Below, in pieces: positions 51,710-60,275 of a stretch of DNA of 64,000 bases (its first letter is position 1; the number at the start of each line of letters is the position of its first letter). Both the position numbers and the translations under genes were made by a program. The DNA is from Bradyrhizobium manausense. GTDB lineage: Bacteria > Pseudomonadota > Alphaproteobacteria > Rhizobiales > Xanthobacteraceae. The notes under the pieces were generated by a model. That model saw only the letters and a program-made list of their open reading frames with translations. It did not search any database and was not told the origin of the DNA. Where the stretch lies: contig NZ_JAFCLG010000023.1 in the NCBI RefSeq assembly GCF_018129685.1, positions 21,957 through 85,956 on the forward strand. The letters are read 5' to 3'.

Positions 51710-52417
51710 TTAAGTCTGCTCGGCCTTGGCGAAGCGATCGTCGAGCGCGTAGCCCGCGCCGCGGACAGTACGGATCGGATCCTGCTCGCGGCCCAGATTG
51801 AGCAGCTTGCGCAGGCGGCCGATATGCACGTCGACGGTGCGTTCGTCGATATAGATGTCGCGGCCCCAGACGCTGTCGAGCAGCTGCTCGCGCGAGAACA
51901 CGCGGCCGGGATGCTCCAGGAAGAACTCCAGCAGGCGATATTCGGTCGGGCCGAGATCGATCGGCCGGCCCGAACGTGCCACGCGGCGCTTCTCGCGGTC
52001 GAGCTCGATGTCGCCGAAAGCCAGGACAGTTGCGAGCCGCTCGGGGCTTGCGCGCCGGAGCAGACCCTTCACGCGCGCGAGCAGCTCGGGCACGGAGAAC
52101 GGCTTGACGATGTAATCGTCGGCGCCGGTTGCCAGGCCCCGCACCCGCTCACTCTCCTCGCCGCGCGCGGTGAGCATGATGATCGGAAGCTGCTTGGTGT
52201 CGGAGCGCGCGCGCAGCCGGCGACACAGCTCGATACCGGACAGGCCCGGCAGCATCCAGTCGAGCACGATCAGGTCGGGGATGTGCTCCTTGAGTCGGGT
52301 GTCGGCGTCGTCGCCGCGCATCACCGTCTCGACGTCATAGCCGTCGCCTTCGAGGTTGTAGCGAAGCAGCTCGGTGAGAGCCTCCTCGTCTTCAACCACC
52401 ATAATGCGTGCGCCCAT
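51710..52417 (-). CDS. phoB: Phosphate regulon response regulator
   Basis: A 235-residue OmpR-type regulator. The receiver has D53 in 'DLIVLDWMLPGLSG', with 'ADDYIVKPFSVPEL' (Lys), and the winged helix ends 'DERTVDVHIGRLRKLLNLGREQDPIRTVRGAGYAL'. When phosphorylated by PhoR it binds Pho boxes and turns on the pst operon. It is the last gene, 22 bp after phoU. Confidence 0.97.
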   Translation of the reverse strand: MGARIMVVEDEEALTELLRYNLEGDGYDVETVMRGDDADTRLKEHIPDLIVLDWMLPGLSGIELCRRLRARSDTKQLPIIMLTARGEESERVRGLATGADDYIVKPFSVPELLARVKGLLRRASPERLATVLAFGDIELDREKRRVARSGRPIDLGPTEYRLLEFFLEHPGRVFSREQLLDSVWGRDIYIDERTVDVHIGRLRKLLNLGREQDPIRTVRGAGYALDDRFAKAEQT

Positions 52418-52439
52418 GGGGTCGTCGCTCCTTGAGGAT

Positions 52440-53156
52440 TCAGGTATTGGGGACCGTCGTGGCGAAGGTCGTCATGTCGCCCTTCGGCCGCTTGTCGGTA
52501 ATGGCCTGGCCTTCGATCATGTAGAACACGGTCTCGGCGATGTTGGTGGCGTGGTCGCCGATCCGCTCGATGTTCTTGGCGCAGAACATCAGATGGATGC
52601 AGAACGAAATGTTGCGGGGATCCTCCATCATGTAGGTGAGGAGTTCGCGGAACAGCGAGGTGCAGATGGCGTCGACTTCCTCGTCGCCCTTCCACACCGC
52701 CATCGCCGCCGGCAGATCATGCGCGGCATAGGCATCCAGCACCGACTTGACCTGTTGCTGCACGAGGTCGGTCATGTGCTCGAGGCCGCGGAACAGCTTG
52801 AGCGGATGAAAATCCGTCTCCAGCGCCGCGACGCGCTTGCCCATGTTCTTGGCAAGATCGCCGATCCGCTCGAGATCGGTCGCGACGCGCATGGCGCCGA
52901 CGATTTCGCGCAAGTCCACCGCCATCGGCTGGCGGCGGGCGATCGTGAGCACGGCGTGCTCCTCGATCCTCTTCTGAAGCGCGTCGATCTCGGCGTCGGT
53001 GGCGACGACACGCTGGCCGAGCGCGACATCGCGACGGATCAGTGCGTCGACGGAGTCGACGATCATGCGCTCGGCGAGGCCGCCCATTTCCGCGACCGAC
53101 CGGGTCAGTTCCTGGAGGTCGGTATCGAAGGCCTTTGCGGTATGTTCAGAACCCAT
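52440..53156 (-). CDS. phoU: Phosphate signalling protein PhoU
   Basis: A 238-residue protein of two PhoU helical repeats with metal-binding motifs 'RVATDLERIGDLAKNMGKRV' and 'CAKNIERIGDHATNIAETVFYMIEG'. It relays the state of PstSCAB to PhoR and lowers kinase output when phosphate is high. It follows pstB by 11 bp and precedes phoB. Confidence 0.97.
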   Translation of the reverse strand: MGSEHTAKAFDTDLQELTRSVAEMGGLAERMIVDSVDALIRRDVALGQRVVATDAEIDALQKRIEEHAVLTIARRQPMAVDLREIVGAMRVATDLERIGDLAKNMGKRVAALETDFHPLKLFRGLEHMTDLVQQQVKSVLDAYAAHDLPAAMAVWKGDEEVDAICTSLFRELLTYMMEDPRNISFCIHLMFCAKNIERIGDHATNIAETVFYMIEGQAITDKRPKGDMTTFATTVPNT

Positions 53157-53167
53157 GCCCTGTCTCC

Positions 53168-53989
53168 TCAGCCGAACCGGCCGGTGATGTAATCCTGCGT
53201 GCGCCGGTCGGTCGGCGACGTGAAGATCTTGCTGGTGTCGTCGAACTCGATCAGCTCGCCGAGATACATGAAGGCGGTCTTGTCGGAGACGCGCGCCGCC
53301 TGCTGCATGTTGTGGGTGACGATCGCGATCGTGTAATTCTCGGACAATTCCTGGATCAACTCCTCGACCTTGGCGGTCGAGATCGGATCGAGCGCCGAGC
53401 AGGGCTCGTCGAACAGGATCACCTCGGGGCGCACCGCGACCGTGCGGGCGATGCAGAGGCGCTGCTGCTGGCCGCCGGAGAGCGACAGGCCGGAGGCGTT
53501 GAGCTTATCCTTGACCTCGTTCCACAGCGCGCCGCCACGCAGCGCCTTCTCGACGCGGTCGTCCATCTCGGACTTCGATATCTTCTCGTAGAGGCGGATG
53601 CCGAAGGCGATGTTTTCGTAGATCGTCATCGGGAACGGCGTCGGCTTCTGGAACACCATTCCGACGCGGGCGCGCAGCAGATTGAGGTCCAGCTTGGGGT
53701 CGAGGATGTTGGTCTGATCCAGCATGAGCTGACCGGTGACGCGCTGGCCCGGATAGAGGTCGTACATCCGGTTGAAGATGCGCAGCAGGGTCGACTTGCC
53801 GCAGCCGGACGGGCCGATGAAGGCCGTGACACGGTTGGTGCCAAGCGCCAGATTGATGTTCTTCAGCGCGTGGTGCTCGCCATAATAAAAGTTGAGGTTG
53901 CGCACCGTCACCTTGGCGGGGGCTTCGGGGAGCACCGGCGCCTGGGGCAGGCCGCCGGCCGCGCTCATCGATACGGAAAGATCACTCAT
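53168..53989 (-). CDS. pstB: Phosphate ABC transporter ATP-binding protein
   Basis: A 273-residue ATPase. Walker A is 'IGPSGCGKSTLLRI', the signature 'LSGGQQQRLCIARTVA', Walker B 'ILFDEPCSALDPIS'. An extension of about 30 residues rich in Ala/Pro at the N-terminus is common in rhizobia. ATG 53989 overlaps the pstA stop (ATGA). Confidence 0.97.
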   Translation of the reverse strand: MSDLSVSMSAAGGLPQAPVLPEAPAKVTVRNLNFYYGEHHALKNINLALGTNRVTAFIGPSGCGKSTLLRIFNRMYDLYPGQRVTGQLMLDQTNILDPKLDLNLLRARVGMVFQKPTPFPMTIYENIAFGIRLYEKISKSEMDDRVEKALRGGALWNEVKDKLNASGLSLSGGQQQRLCIARTVAVRPEVILFDEPCSALDPISTAKVEELIQELSENYTIAIVTHNMQQAARVSDKTAFMYLGELIEFDDTSKIFTSPTDRRTQDYITGRFG

Positions 53990-54831
53990 TTTGCGGTCCT
54001 CTCGGCGCCAAGAATGCGCGCGCCAATGTTCAAGGCAAGCACGGTCAGCGTAATGAGCAACGCGCCGCTCCAGGCGAGCTGCTTCCAATAGGCGTAGGGG
54101 CTCTGGACGAAGTTGTTGATGGTGACCGGCAGGTTCGCCATCGTCTTGTTGAGGCTGAAGCTGAAGAACTGGTTCGACAGCGCCGTGAAGAGCAGCGGCG
54201 CGGTTTCGCCGGCGACGCGGGCGGTCGCCAGCAGCACGCCGGTGATGAGACCGGAGCGGGCCGCGCGATAGGCAATTCGCTTGATTACCAGCGAACGCGG
54301 CAGGCCGAGGGCCGAGGCCGCTTCGCGCAGCGCGTTCGGCACCAGCAGCAGCATGTCCTCGGTCGTGCGCAGCACCACCGGGATGACGATGACCGCAAGG
54401 GCGAGCGAACCGGCGATCGCCGAGAAGCCGCGCATCGGCACCACCACCGCGCCGTAGATGAACAGGCCGATGATGATCGAGGGTGCCGACAGCAGGATGT
54501 CGTTGATGAAGCGGATCACCGAGGTCAACTTGTCGTTGCGGCCGTATTCGGCGAGATAGGTGCCGGCGAACATGCCGAGCGGCGCGCCGATGCCGACGCC
54601 GATCACGGTCATGATGATCGAACCGACGATTGCGTTGCGCAGGCCGCCGCTCGTCGAGCCCGGAGGCGGAGTGTCCGCGGCGAATATCTCGAGATTCAGC
54701 CCTGCCAAGCCGTTGTAGACCAGCGTGATCAGAATCAGCGCGAGCCAGGTGACGCCGAAGGCGGCGGCGGCGATGCAGAGCCCGCGGACGACGATGTCCT
54801 TGCGGCGACGGCGGGAATAGATCGGGTTCAT
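53986..54831 (-). CDS. pstA: Phosphate ABC transporter permease PstA
   Basis: A 281-residue permease with six transmembrane helices and the loop 'SALGLPRSLVIKRIAYRAARSGLITG' (EAA-type contact with PstB). The 'LYGAVVVPMRGFSA' region and 'NGLAGLNLEIFAADTPPPGSTSGGL' belong to the family. Start ATG 54831 is five bases past the pstC stop. Confidence 0.95.
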   Translation of the reverse strand: MNPIYSRRRRKDIVVRGLCIAAAAFGVTWLALILITLVYNGLAGLNLEIFAADTPPPGSTSGGLRNAIVGSIIMTVIGVGIGAPLGMFAGTYLAEYGRNDKLTSVIRFINDILLSAPSIIIGLFIYGAVVVPMRGFSAIAGSLALAVIVIPVVLRTTEDMLLLVPNALREAASALGLPRSLVIKRIAYRAARSGLITGVLLATARVAGETAPLLFTALSNQFFSFSLNKTMANLPVTINNFVQSPYAYWKQLAWSGALLITLTVLALNIGARILGAERTAK

Positions 54832-54835
54832 GGCG

Positions 54836-55825
54836 TCAGTTCCCCGCCTTCTTTTCAAGCCGCATCAGCATCAGCCGCGCCGCTGCGAGCACGAAGAACG
54901 TCAGCACGAACAGCAAGAGGCCGAGCAGGATCAGGCCGGACTGGTGCAGGCCGTCGCTCTCGGCGAACTCGGAGGCGATCGCCGCCGAGATCGTGGTGCC
55001 CGGCGCGAAGATCGACCCGGAGATGCGGAACGAATTGCCGATGATGAAGGTCACCGCCATGGTCTCTCCGAGCGCGCGTCCCAGCGCCAGCATGATGCCG
55101 CCGATGACGCCGACCCGGGTGTAGGGGATCACCACGCTGCGGACGACTTCCCAGGTGGTGCAGCCGACGCCATAGGCGGCCTCTTTCAGCACCGGCGGCA
55201 CCGTCTTGAACACGTCGACCGAGATCGAAGTGATGAAGGGCAGCACCATGATCGCGAGGATCAAAGCGGCATTGAACAGGCTGAGATAGGACGGCGGGCC
55301 GGCAAAGATCGAGCCCAGCACGGGAACGCCGTCGAAGACCTTGATCATGAAGGGCTGGAAGCTATTGGCCAGGAACGGGCCGAGCACGAAGAAGCCCCAC
55401 ATGCCGTAGATGATCGAGGGAATGCCGGCGAGCAGTTCGATTGCCATGCCGATCGGGCGGCGCAGCCATTGCGGGCAGAGCTCGGTCAGGAAGATCGCAA
55501 TGCCGAGACCGACGGGAATCGCGATCAGCATTGCGATGAAGGAGGTCACGAGCGTGCCGTAGATCGGCCCGAGCGCGCCGAGCACGGGCGGATCCGCCGA
55601 CGGCGCCCAGCGCTGCGTCCACAGGAAGGAGATGCCGAACTCCTTCATCGCCGGAAAGGCGCCGATGATCAGCGAAATGATGATGCCGCCGAGAATGAGG
55701 AGCACCGAGATCGCGGAAAGCCGCGTGATCCAGTAGAAGGTGACATCGCCGAGCTTGAACGCGCTCAAGGCCCTGGCGCGATCGTAGGGTCCGGCGTCGT
55801 CGACTACATCGCTCTGAACGGCCAT
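54836..55825 (-). CDS. pstC: Phosphate ABC transporter permease PstC
   Basis: A 329-residue permease with six transmembrane helices. Features: 'FGISFLWTQRWAPSADPPVLGALGPIYGTLVTSFIAML', 'ELLAGIPSIIYGMWGFFVLGPF' and the coupling loop 'EAAYGVGCTTWEVVRSVVIPYTRVGVIGGIMLALGRALGETMAVTFIIG'. The start is ATG 55825 or GTG 55834, nine bases earlier, which has GGGGATC upstream. It follows pstS by 150 bp; the gap contains a hairpin that could lower downstream expression. Confidence 0.95.
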   Translation of the reverse strand: MAVQSDVVDDAGPYDRARALSAFKLGDVTFYWITRLSAISVLLILGGIIISLIIGAFPAMKEFGISFLWTQRWAPSADPPVLGALGPIYGTLVTSFIAMLIAIPVGLGIAIFLTELCPQWLRRPIGMAIELLAGIPSIIYGMWGFFVLGPFLANSFQPFMIKVFDGVPVLGSIFAGPPSYLSLFNAALILAIMVLPFITSISVDVFKTVPPVLKEAAYGVGCTTWEVVRSVVIPYTRVGVIGGIMLALGRALGETMAVTFIIGNSFRISGSIFAPGTTISAAIASEFAESDGLHQSGLILLGLLLFVLTFFVLAAARLMLMRLEKKAGN

Positions 55826-55932
55826 ATCTGCCACGCCGATCCCCTGTACCAATTTATTTACGCTTGTTGTCAGTTTCGCGCCCCGGAGCCAGCGCACGGC
55901 TGATCCGGGGCCGAAAATCATGTGCTCTGCGA

Positions 55933-55952
55933 TGCGGCCGCTGAAGGCCGCA
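55933..55952 (-). other. Hairpin between pstS and pstC
   Basis: TGCGGCC and GGCCGCA, 7-bp arms around a 6-base loop, 24 bp past the pstS stop on the transcript. No T-run follows. Stems here commonly protect pstS mRNA or reduce read-through so that the binding protein is made in excess. Confidence 0.5.
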
Positions 55953-55975
55953 CCGCGCCCGGAGGACGAAAGAGC

Positions 55976-56989
55976 TTAGCTCTTGATCTCGGCAGCCCAG
56001 GTCTTCTCGATCAACTGGACGACGGGATCCGGCATCGGGATGTAGTCGAGCTCCTCGGCCATCTTGCCGCCGTTCTTGAAGGCCCAGCGGAAGAACTTGA
56101 TGGCTTCCTGCGAGGCCGCCTTGTCCGTGGCATCCTTGTGCATGAGGATAAAGGTCGCAGCGGTGATCGGCCAGGACTTGTCGCCGGGCTGGTCGGTCAG
56201 GATGACGTAGTAGCCGGGAGCCTTGGCCCAGTCGGCGTTGGAAGCAGCCGCCTGGAAGGCTTCGACGGTCGGCTGCACCGGCTTGCCAGCCTTGTTGACG
56301 AGGCCGGTATAGGTCAGCTTGTTCTGCTTGGCATAGGCGTACTCGACATAGCCGATCGAGTTCTTGGTCTGGCTGATGTTGCCCGACACGCCTTCGTTAC
56401 CCTTGGCGCCGACGCCAACCGGCCACTCGACGGCGGTGCCTTCACCGACCTTGCTCTTCCAGTCGGCGCTGGCCTTGGAGAGGTAGTTGGTGAAGTTGAA
56501 GGTGGTGCCCGAACCATCCGAACGACGAACCACGGTGATCGCGTCCGAGGGAAGCTTCACGTTCGGATTGAGCTTCTTGATCGCGGGGTCGTCCCACTTG
56601 GTGATCTTGCCGAGATAAACGTTGGCAAGCGTCTCGCCGTCGAACAACAGCTCTCCCGGCTTCACGCCCTCGATGTTGACGACGGGAACGATGGCGCCCA
56701 TCACCATCGGCCACTGAACGAGGCCGTCCTTCTCGAGCTGCTCGGCCTTGAGCGGCGCGTCGCTCGCACCGAAGGTCACGGTCTTGGCCTGGATCTGCTT
56801 GATGCCACCGCCGGAACCGATCGACTGGTAGTTCAGACCGTTGCCGGTCTCCTTCTTGTAGGCATCAGCCCACTTCGAATAGATCGGGAAGGGGAATGTC
56901 GCACCGGCACCGGTGATGTCGGCGGCAAAGGCCGCCGTCGTCGTTGCGGCGACCAAGCCGGCAGCGACGATCGTCTTGATGAAATTCAT
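55976..56989 (-). CDS. pstS: Phosphate-binding protein PstS
   Basis: A 337-residue periplasmic protein. The signal peptide covers residues 1-24 ('MNFIKTIVAAGLVAATTTAA'). Phosphate contacts sit in 'ITGAGATFPFPIYSKW', 'GSGGGIKQI' and 'VVRRSDGSGTTFNFTNYL'. ATG 56989 has GGAG six bases upstream; an earlier in-frame Met is not needed. It is the first gene of the transporter part and has a Pho box about 100 bp ahead. Confidence 0.97.
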   Translation of the reverse strand: MNFIKTIVAAGLVAATTTAAFAADITGAGATFPFPIYSKWADAYKKETGNGLNYQSIGSGGGIKQIQAKTVTFGASDAPLKAEQLEKDGLVQWPMVMGAIVPVVNIEGVKPGELLFDGETLANVYLGKITKWDDPAIKKLNPNVKLPSDAITVVRRSDGSGTTFNFTNYLSKASADWKSKVGEGTAVEWPVGVGAKGNEGVSGNISQTKNSIGYVEYAYAKQNKLTYTGLVNKAGKPVQPTVEAFQAAASNADWAKAPGYYVILTDQPGDKSWPITAATFILMHKDATDKAASQEAIKFFRWAFKNGGKMAEELDYIPMPDPVVQLIEKTWAAEIKS

Positions 56990-57088
56990 GCTGGTCTCCA
57001 TACAGGGGAGCGAAGCGCCATCAGCGCCCGATCGCGCTCCCCGTGCCGCCCCTTTAGGAGCGGTCGGCTGTGCTTTTACGAAGGTTTC

Positions 57089-57106
57089 ATGACAGTCGGA
57101 TGACGC
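57089..57106 (-). promoter_or_regulatory. Pho box upstream of pstS
   Basis: On the coding strand GCGTCAT-CCGA-CTGTCAT: two 7-bp half-sites at 11-bp spacing, matching the PhoB consensus CTGTCAT-N4-CTGTCAT with two mismatches in the first half. It lies about 100 bp before the pstS ATG, in the phoR-pstS gap. Confidence 0.75.
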
Positions 57107-57139
57107 ATACAAGCGACTGGAATCGCTTGATATTCGCGT

Positions 57140-58432
57140 CTAGACTAAAGTCTTGGCCTGGGGAAAACAGGCCGTGAAAGTGGCGCCCTGTTTGGGCACG
57201 CTTTCGATCAAAAGACGGCCGCGGTGACGGTTAAGAATATGTTTCACCAGCGATAATCCGAGGCCCGTCCCGCCCTGCGAGCGGCTGTCGCCGACGTCAA
57301 CCCGATAGAACCGCTCGGTCAGACGCGGCAGGTGCTCGGGCGCGATGCCGGGGCCGAAATCCCGCACCATGACCCGGATTTCCTGGCTTCCATCAGCCGG
57401 CCCCGGGAGGGTCAGCGACACGATGACGCGCCCGCCGGAGGCGCCGTATTTGAGCGCGTTCTCGATCAGATTCTCGAACAGGCGGAGCAGCTCCTCGCGG
57501 TCGCCGGCGATCATCACGGGTGTCTCGGGCAAATTGGTCTCGATCTCGACCTGGCGTTCCCGCGCCAGCGGCTCCAGCCCGTCGGCGACCTGGTAGATGA
57601 TCGGCAGCAGGTCCACCAGCGTGTCGGGCCGCACATGGGCCGACAATTCCACCCGCGACAGTGACAGCAGATCGTCGATCAGGCGCGCCATGCGGGTGGC
57701 CTGATTGTGCATGATGCCGAGGAAGCGCTCGCGCGCCTTGGGATCGTCCTTGGCCTGGCCCTGCAGCGTGTCGATGAAGCCGGACAGCGCGGCCAGCGGC
57801 GTGCGCAGTTCGTGGCTGGCATTGGCGACGAAGTCGGCGCGCATTTCCTCGACCCGGCGCAGCGGCGTCTGGTCGTGGAAGGTCATCAGCATGCATTTGT
57901 CGGCGCCGCCGAAATTGGTCGGCACCGGCACCGGGGTGATGATCAGTTCCATCCAGCGATCAACCGGGACATGGTCGAGATAGGTCGCGCGCCGTGGCTC
58001 GGTGGTGGCGATGGACTCACGCAGCGCCGTGATGATCTCCGGCGAGCGCAACGCGAACTGGGCGAGCTCGTTCTTGCGCAGCGCCGGCGCCAGCTGGGCG
58101 GCGGCGGCATTGAGATGAATGACGCGACCCGCGCGGTCGAGCAGCACCGCCGGGTCCGGCATGCCGGCGACGACCGCGGCCACCGCAGCGCTCTCGACCG
58201 GATTCACGCGCCTGATGTCCTCGCGGGAGGTGGCGGTATCATGCAGCCGCCAAGGGATCAGCGCCGCAGCGGCGATGCAGAGGAATACCGTCAGCGCTCG
58301 CACCACCGACAATTCACCGAGGGACACCACCACCGACAGCGCCAGCGCCGCGGCGATGAGGATGACGGTCGAATGCCGCAGCCGGTCAGACCAGGGCTGT
58401 GCGGGGGGAGAAGATGGGGTGTCGATCGCCAT
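57140..58432 (-). CDS. phoR: Phosphate regulon sensor histidine kinase
   Basis: A 430-residue kinase with two N-terminal transmembrane helices (about 21-60) and no periplasmic sensor domain, a PAS domain (about 85-190), the phospho-acceptor H207 in 'FVANASHELRTPLAALSGFI', and HATPase motifs 'LFENLIENALKYGASGG', 'VRDFGPGIAPEHLPRLTERFYR' and 'GGTGLGLSLVKHI'. It reads PstSCAB/PhoU rather than phosphate itself. The next gene, pstS, has its own Pho box. Confidence 0.95.
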   Translation of the reverse strand: MAIDTPSSPPAQPWSDRLRHSTVILIAAALALSVVVSLGELSVVRALTVFLCIAAAALIPWRLHDTATSREDIRRVNPVESAAVAAVVAGMPDPAVLLDRAGRVIHLNAAAAQLAPALRKNELAQFALRSPEIITALRESIATTEPRRATYLDHVPVDRWMELIITPVPVPTNFGGADKCMLMTFHDQTPLRRVEEMRADFVANASHELRTPLAALSGFIDTLQGQAKDDPKARERFLGIMHNQATRMARLIDDLLSLSRVELSAHVRPDTLVDLLPIIYQVADGLEPLARERQVEIETNLPETPVMIAGDREELLRLFENLIENALKYGASGGRVIVSLTLPGPADGSQEIRVMVRDFGPGIAPEHLPRLTERFYRVDVGDSRSQGGTGLGLSLVKHILNRHRGRLLIESVPKQGATFTACFPQAKTLV

Positions 58433-58463
58433 CGGGGCGGGCTTCTCCTAGGGCTGGCGCCTG

Positions 58464-59519
58464 TCAGGCGCCGCTGTCGCTGCGCTTTCTCACGTAAGCG
58501 GCTTCGGGTGGTCGGCCGGGGTCGAGCTTGAGCGCCGCCTGTTGCAGGCGTTTCGATCGGGCGCCGATGATAACCTCGCGAAACGTCAGCAAGATTACAG
58601 AGATAACGAAGGGCGACAGGTAATAGAGGACCCGGAACAGCAGCATACCGCCGAGCAATTCCTCGCGGTCCATCTGCCAGAGGCCGACCAGCATGGCAGC
58701 GTCGAACACCCCGAGCCCGCCGGGCGAATGGCTGGCAAAGCCGAGCAACGTCGCCGAGACGAAGATGACCGCGACCACGACGAAGCCAAGATTGGGCTCG
58801 TCGGGAACCAGCACGTACATGGCGAGCGCACAGAAGCCCAAATCGATGATGCCGATCGCGACCTGGAGCAGCGTCAGCGGGCCGCCCGGCAGCACCACGG
58901 TCCAGGGACCGCGTCCGACCACCCGCGGCTGAGTCCAGACCCAGACCACGTAACCGACCAGCGCCGCGATGATCATCATGGCAATCGTGCGGTTCAGCCA
59001 GGGCGGCAGCTGGTCGATCGCGGCGGCCGCCTCCGGATGATAGGAGATGCCGAGGCCGAGCACGGCGGCGTTGCCGAGCCAGAACGTGAGACCCGCGAGG
59101 AAGCAGATCTTTGCGACGTCGATGGCGTTCAAACCATAGGCCGAATAGATGCGGTAGCGCACCGCGCCGCCGGTGAAGACGCTGGCGCCGACATTGTGCC
59201 CGATCGAATAGCTGGTGAAGGCCGCGAGCGCGTTGATGCGATAGGGCACGTGGGAATGGCCGATCGCGCGCACCGCGAACAAATCGTAGAAGGTCAGCGT
59301 GAAATAACCCGCGCCGACGAATAGCGCAGCCATCGCAATCTGGCGCGGCTCGGTGCTCTTGATCGCCTCGATCACCTCGAGCATGTCGATGCCGCGCAGC
59401 ATGTGGTAGAGCACATAGCAAGCGATGCCGATGACCGCGACGCTGATCACAACTCCAAGCTTATGCAGGATTTGCTTCTGGCGCAGAAACGTCATCGCCC
59501 TGCGTATGGCTTCCAGCAT
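58464..59519 (-). CDS. MprF/AglD-type lysylphosphatidylglycerol synthase transmembrane (flippase) protein
   Basis: A 351-residue membrane protein with about eight transmembrane segments, matching the UPF0104/LPG_synthase_TM domain only: no aminoacyltransferase part is present. Typical strings are 'FTSYSIGHNVGASVFTGGAVRYRIYSAYGLNA' and 'LGFASHSPGGLGVFDAAMLVGLW'. It is likely a lipid translocase without the synthase half. It stops 31 bp before the phoR start in the same direction, so it may be co-transcribed with the phosphate operon. Confidence 0.85.
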   Translation of the reverse strand: MLEAIRRAMTFLRQKQILHKLGVVISVAVIGIACYVLYHMLRGIDMLEVIEAIKSTEPRQIAMAALFVGAGYFTLTFYDLFAVRAIGHSHVPYRINALAAFTSYSIGHNVGASVFTGGAVRYRIYSAYGLNAIDVAKICFLAGLTFWLGNAAVLGLGISYHPEAAAAIDQLPPWLNRTIAMMIIAALVGYVVWVWTQPRVVGRGPWTVVLPGGPLTLLQVAIGIIDLGFCALAMYVLVPDEPNLGFVVVAVIFVSATLLGFASHSPGGLGVFDAAMLVGLWQMDREELLGGMLLFRVLYYLSPFVISVILLTFREVIIGARSKRLQQAALKLDPGRPPEAAYVRKRSDSGA

Positions 59520-59966
59520 CTAGACCTCGAACAACGCTTCAGCGGCCAGGGTGGCCGGCGAACAGGCGAACGACGCACTGGCACTCGACGAACCCTCGCC
59601 GTCGGCTCCGGTCTCGCGCATGCCCCCCGTCCCTCCACTAGCGCGTTTTGGGGCGGAGTGGAATTCGCCAATTCGAACAAAATCACGTGCCTTCAATATT
59701 TTAGGCAGGCTTGCGGGCTCATGATGCACGGTTTGGCGCTTTCGGCGGCAAGCTTGAGGCGAATCTCCATGGCAATCCTGCGCAAGGGCCATGAAGTTTT
59801 GATGATTTCGAACGGACAATGCTCCGGCACGGCTTAGGTCGAAATCAATCTATGGGCCGGATCCCCCCGTTGAAAGAGGGCGAGAGGCGATTGCCGATCA
59901 CGGTTTTCCGATCTGCCGAACGACCCGCCGCTCCCCTGACCGCAATGGTCAGGGTGCAGAGCAACA
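59520..59966. other. Intergenic region with no supported gene
   Basis: About 450 bp between the flippase start and the small membrane protein end. I see only one structure, the hairpin at 59934-59954, and no convincing promoter motif or small gene. Confidence 0.6.
59934..59954. terminator. Hairpin after the OmpA-coupled membrane protein gene
   Basis: CCCTGACC-GCAAT-GGTCAGGG, a perfect 8-bp stem, 13-33 bases past the stop of the leftward gene. There is no T-run, so Rho-independent ending is uncertain. Confidence 0.45.
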
Positions 59967-60275
59967 TCACGGAGCGGCAGACGGCTGGCTGCGTGAGACC
60001 ACCCAATAGCGCAGCCACGCACCTATGGTGCAGCCGACGAGGTAGCAGGCAAACATGATCAGGCCGAGGTCGAGCCAATAGCCGAAGCGACCCGGCACCA
60101 CGTGCGCGAACGAGGCTGCGACCAGGCCCGCGACGAGCACCGCGAGCCAGCGCGCGGTCACCTTCGAGGTGCCGTTGCCGCGCTGGACCACCGAGATCCA
60201 GCCCATGCAGAAGCCCAGCAGAACCGAGCCGGTCAGCCAGCCCATATGAAACGAGACGAGATAGGGCATCATCAC
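59967..60275 (-). CDS. Small membrane protein coupled to the OmpA-type gene
   Basis: A 102-residue hydrophobic protein with three transmembrane helices ('WLTGSVLLGFCMGWISVV', 'WLAVLVAGLVAASFAHVV', 'WLDLGLIMFACYLVGCTIGAWL'). The start is probably GTG at 60275, overlapping the TGA of the upstream gene, with ATG codons right behind it at 60272 and 60269. The overlap makes it a coupled partner of the OmpA-domain protein. No family recognised. Confidence 0.7.
   Translation of the reverse strand: MMMPYLVSFHMGWLTGSVLLGFCMGWISVVQRGNGTSKVTARWLAVLVAGLVAASFAHVVPGRFGYWLDLGLIMFACYLVGCTIGAWLRYWVVSRSQPSAAP

Noticed and set aside
59819..60058. A 79-residue plus-strand frame
   Set aside because: Overlaps the end of the coupled membrane protein gene and has no ribosome site or motif.
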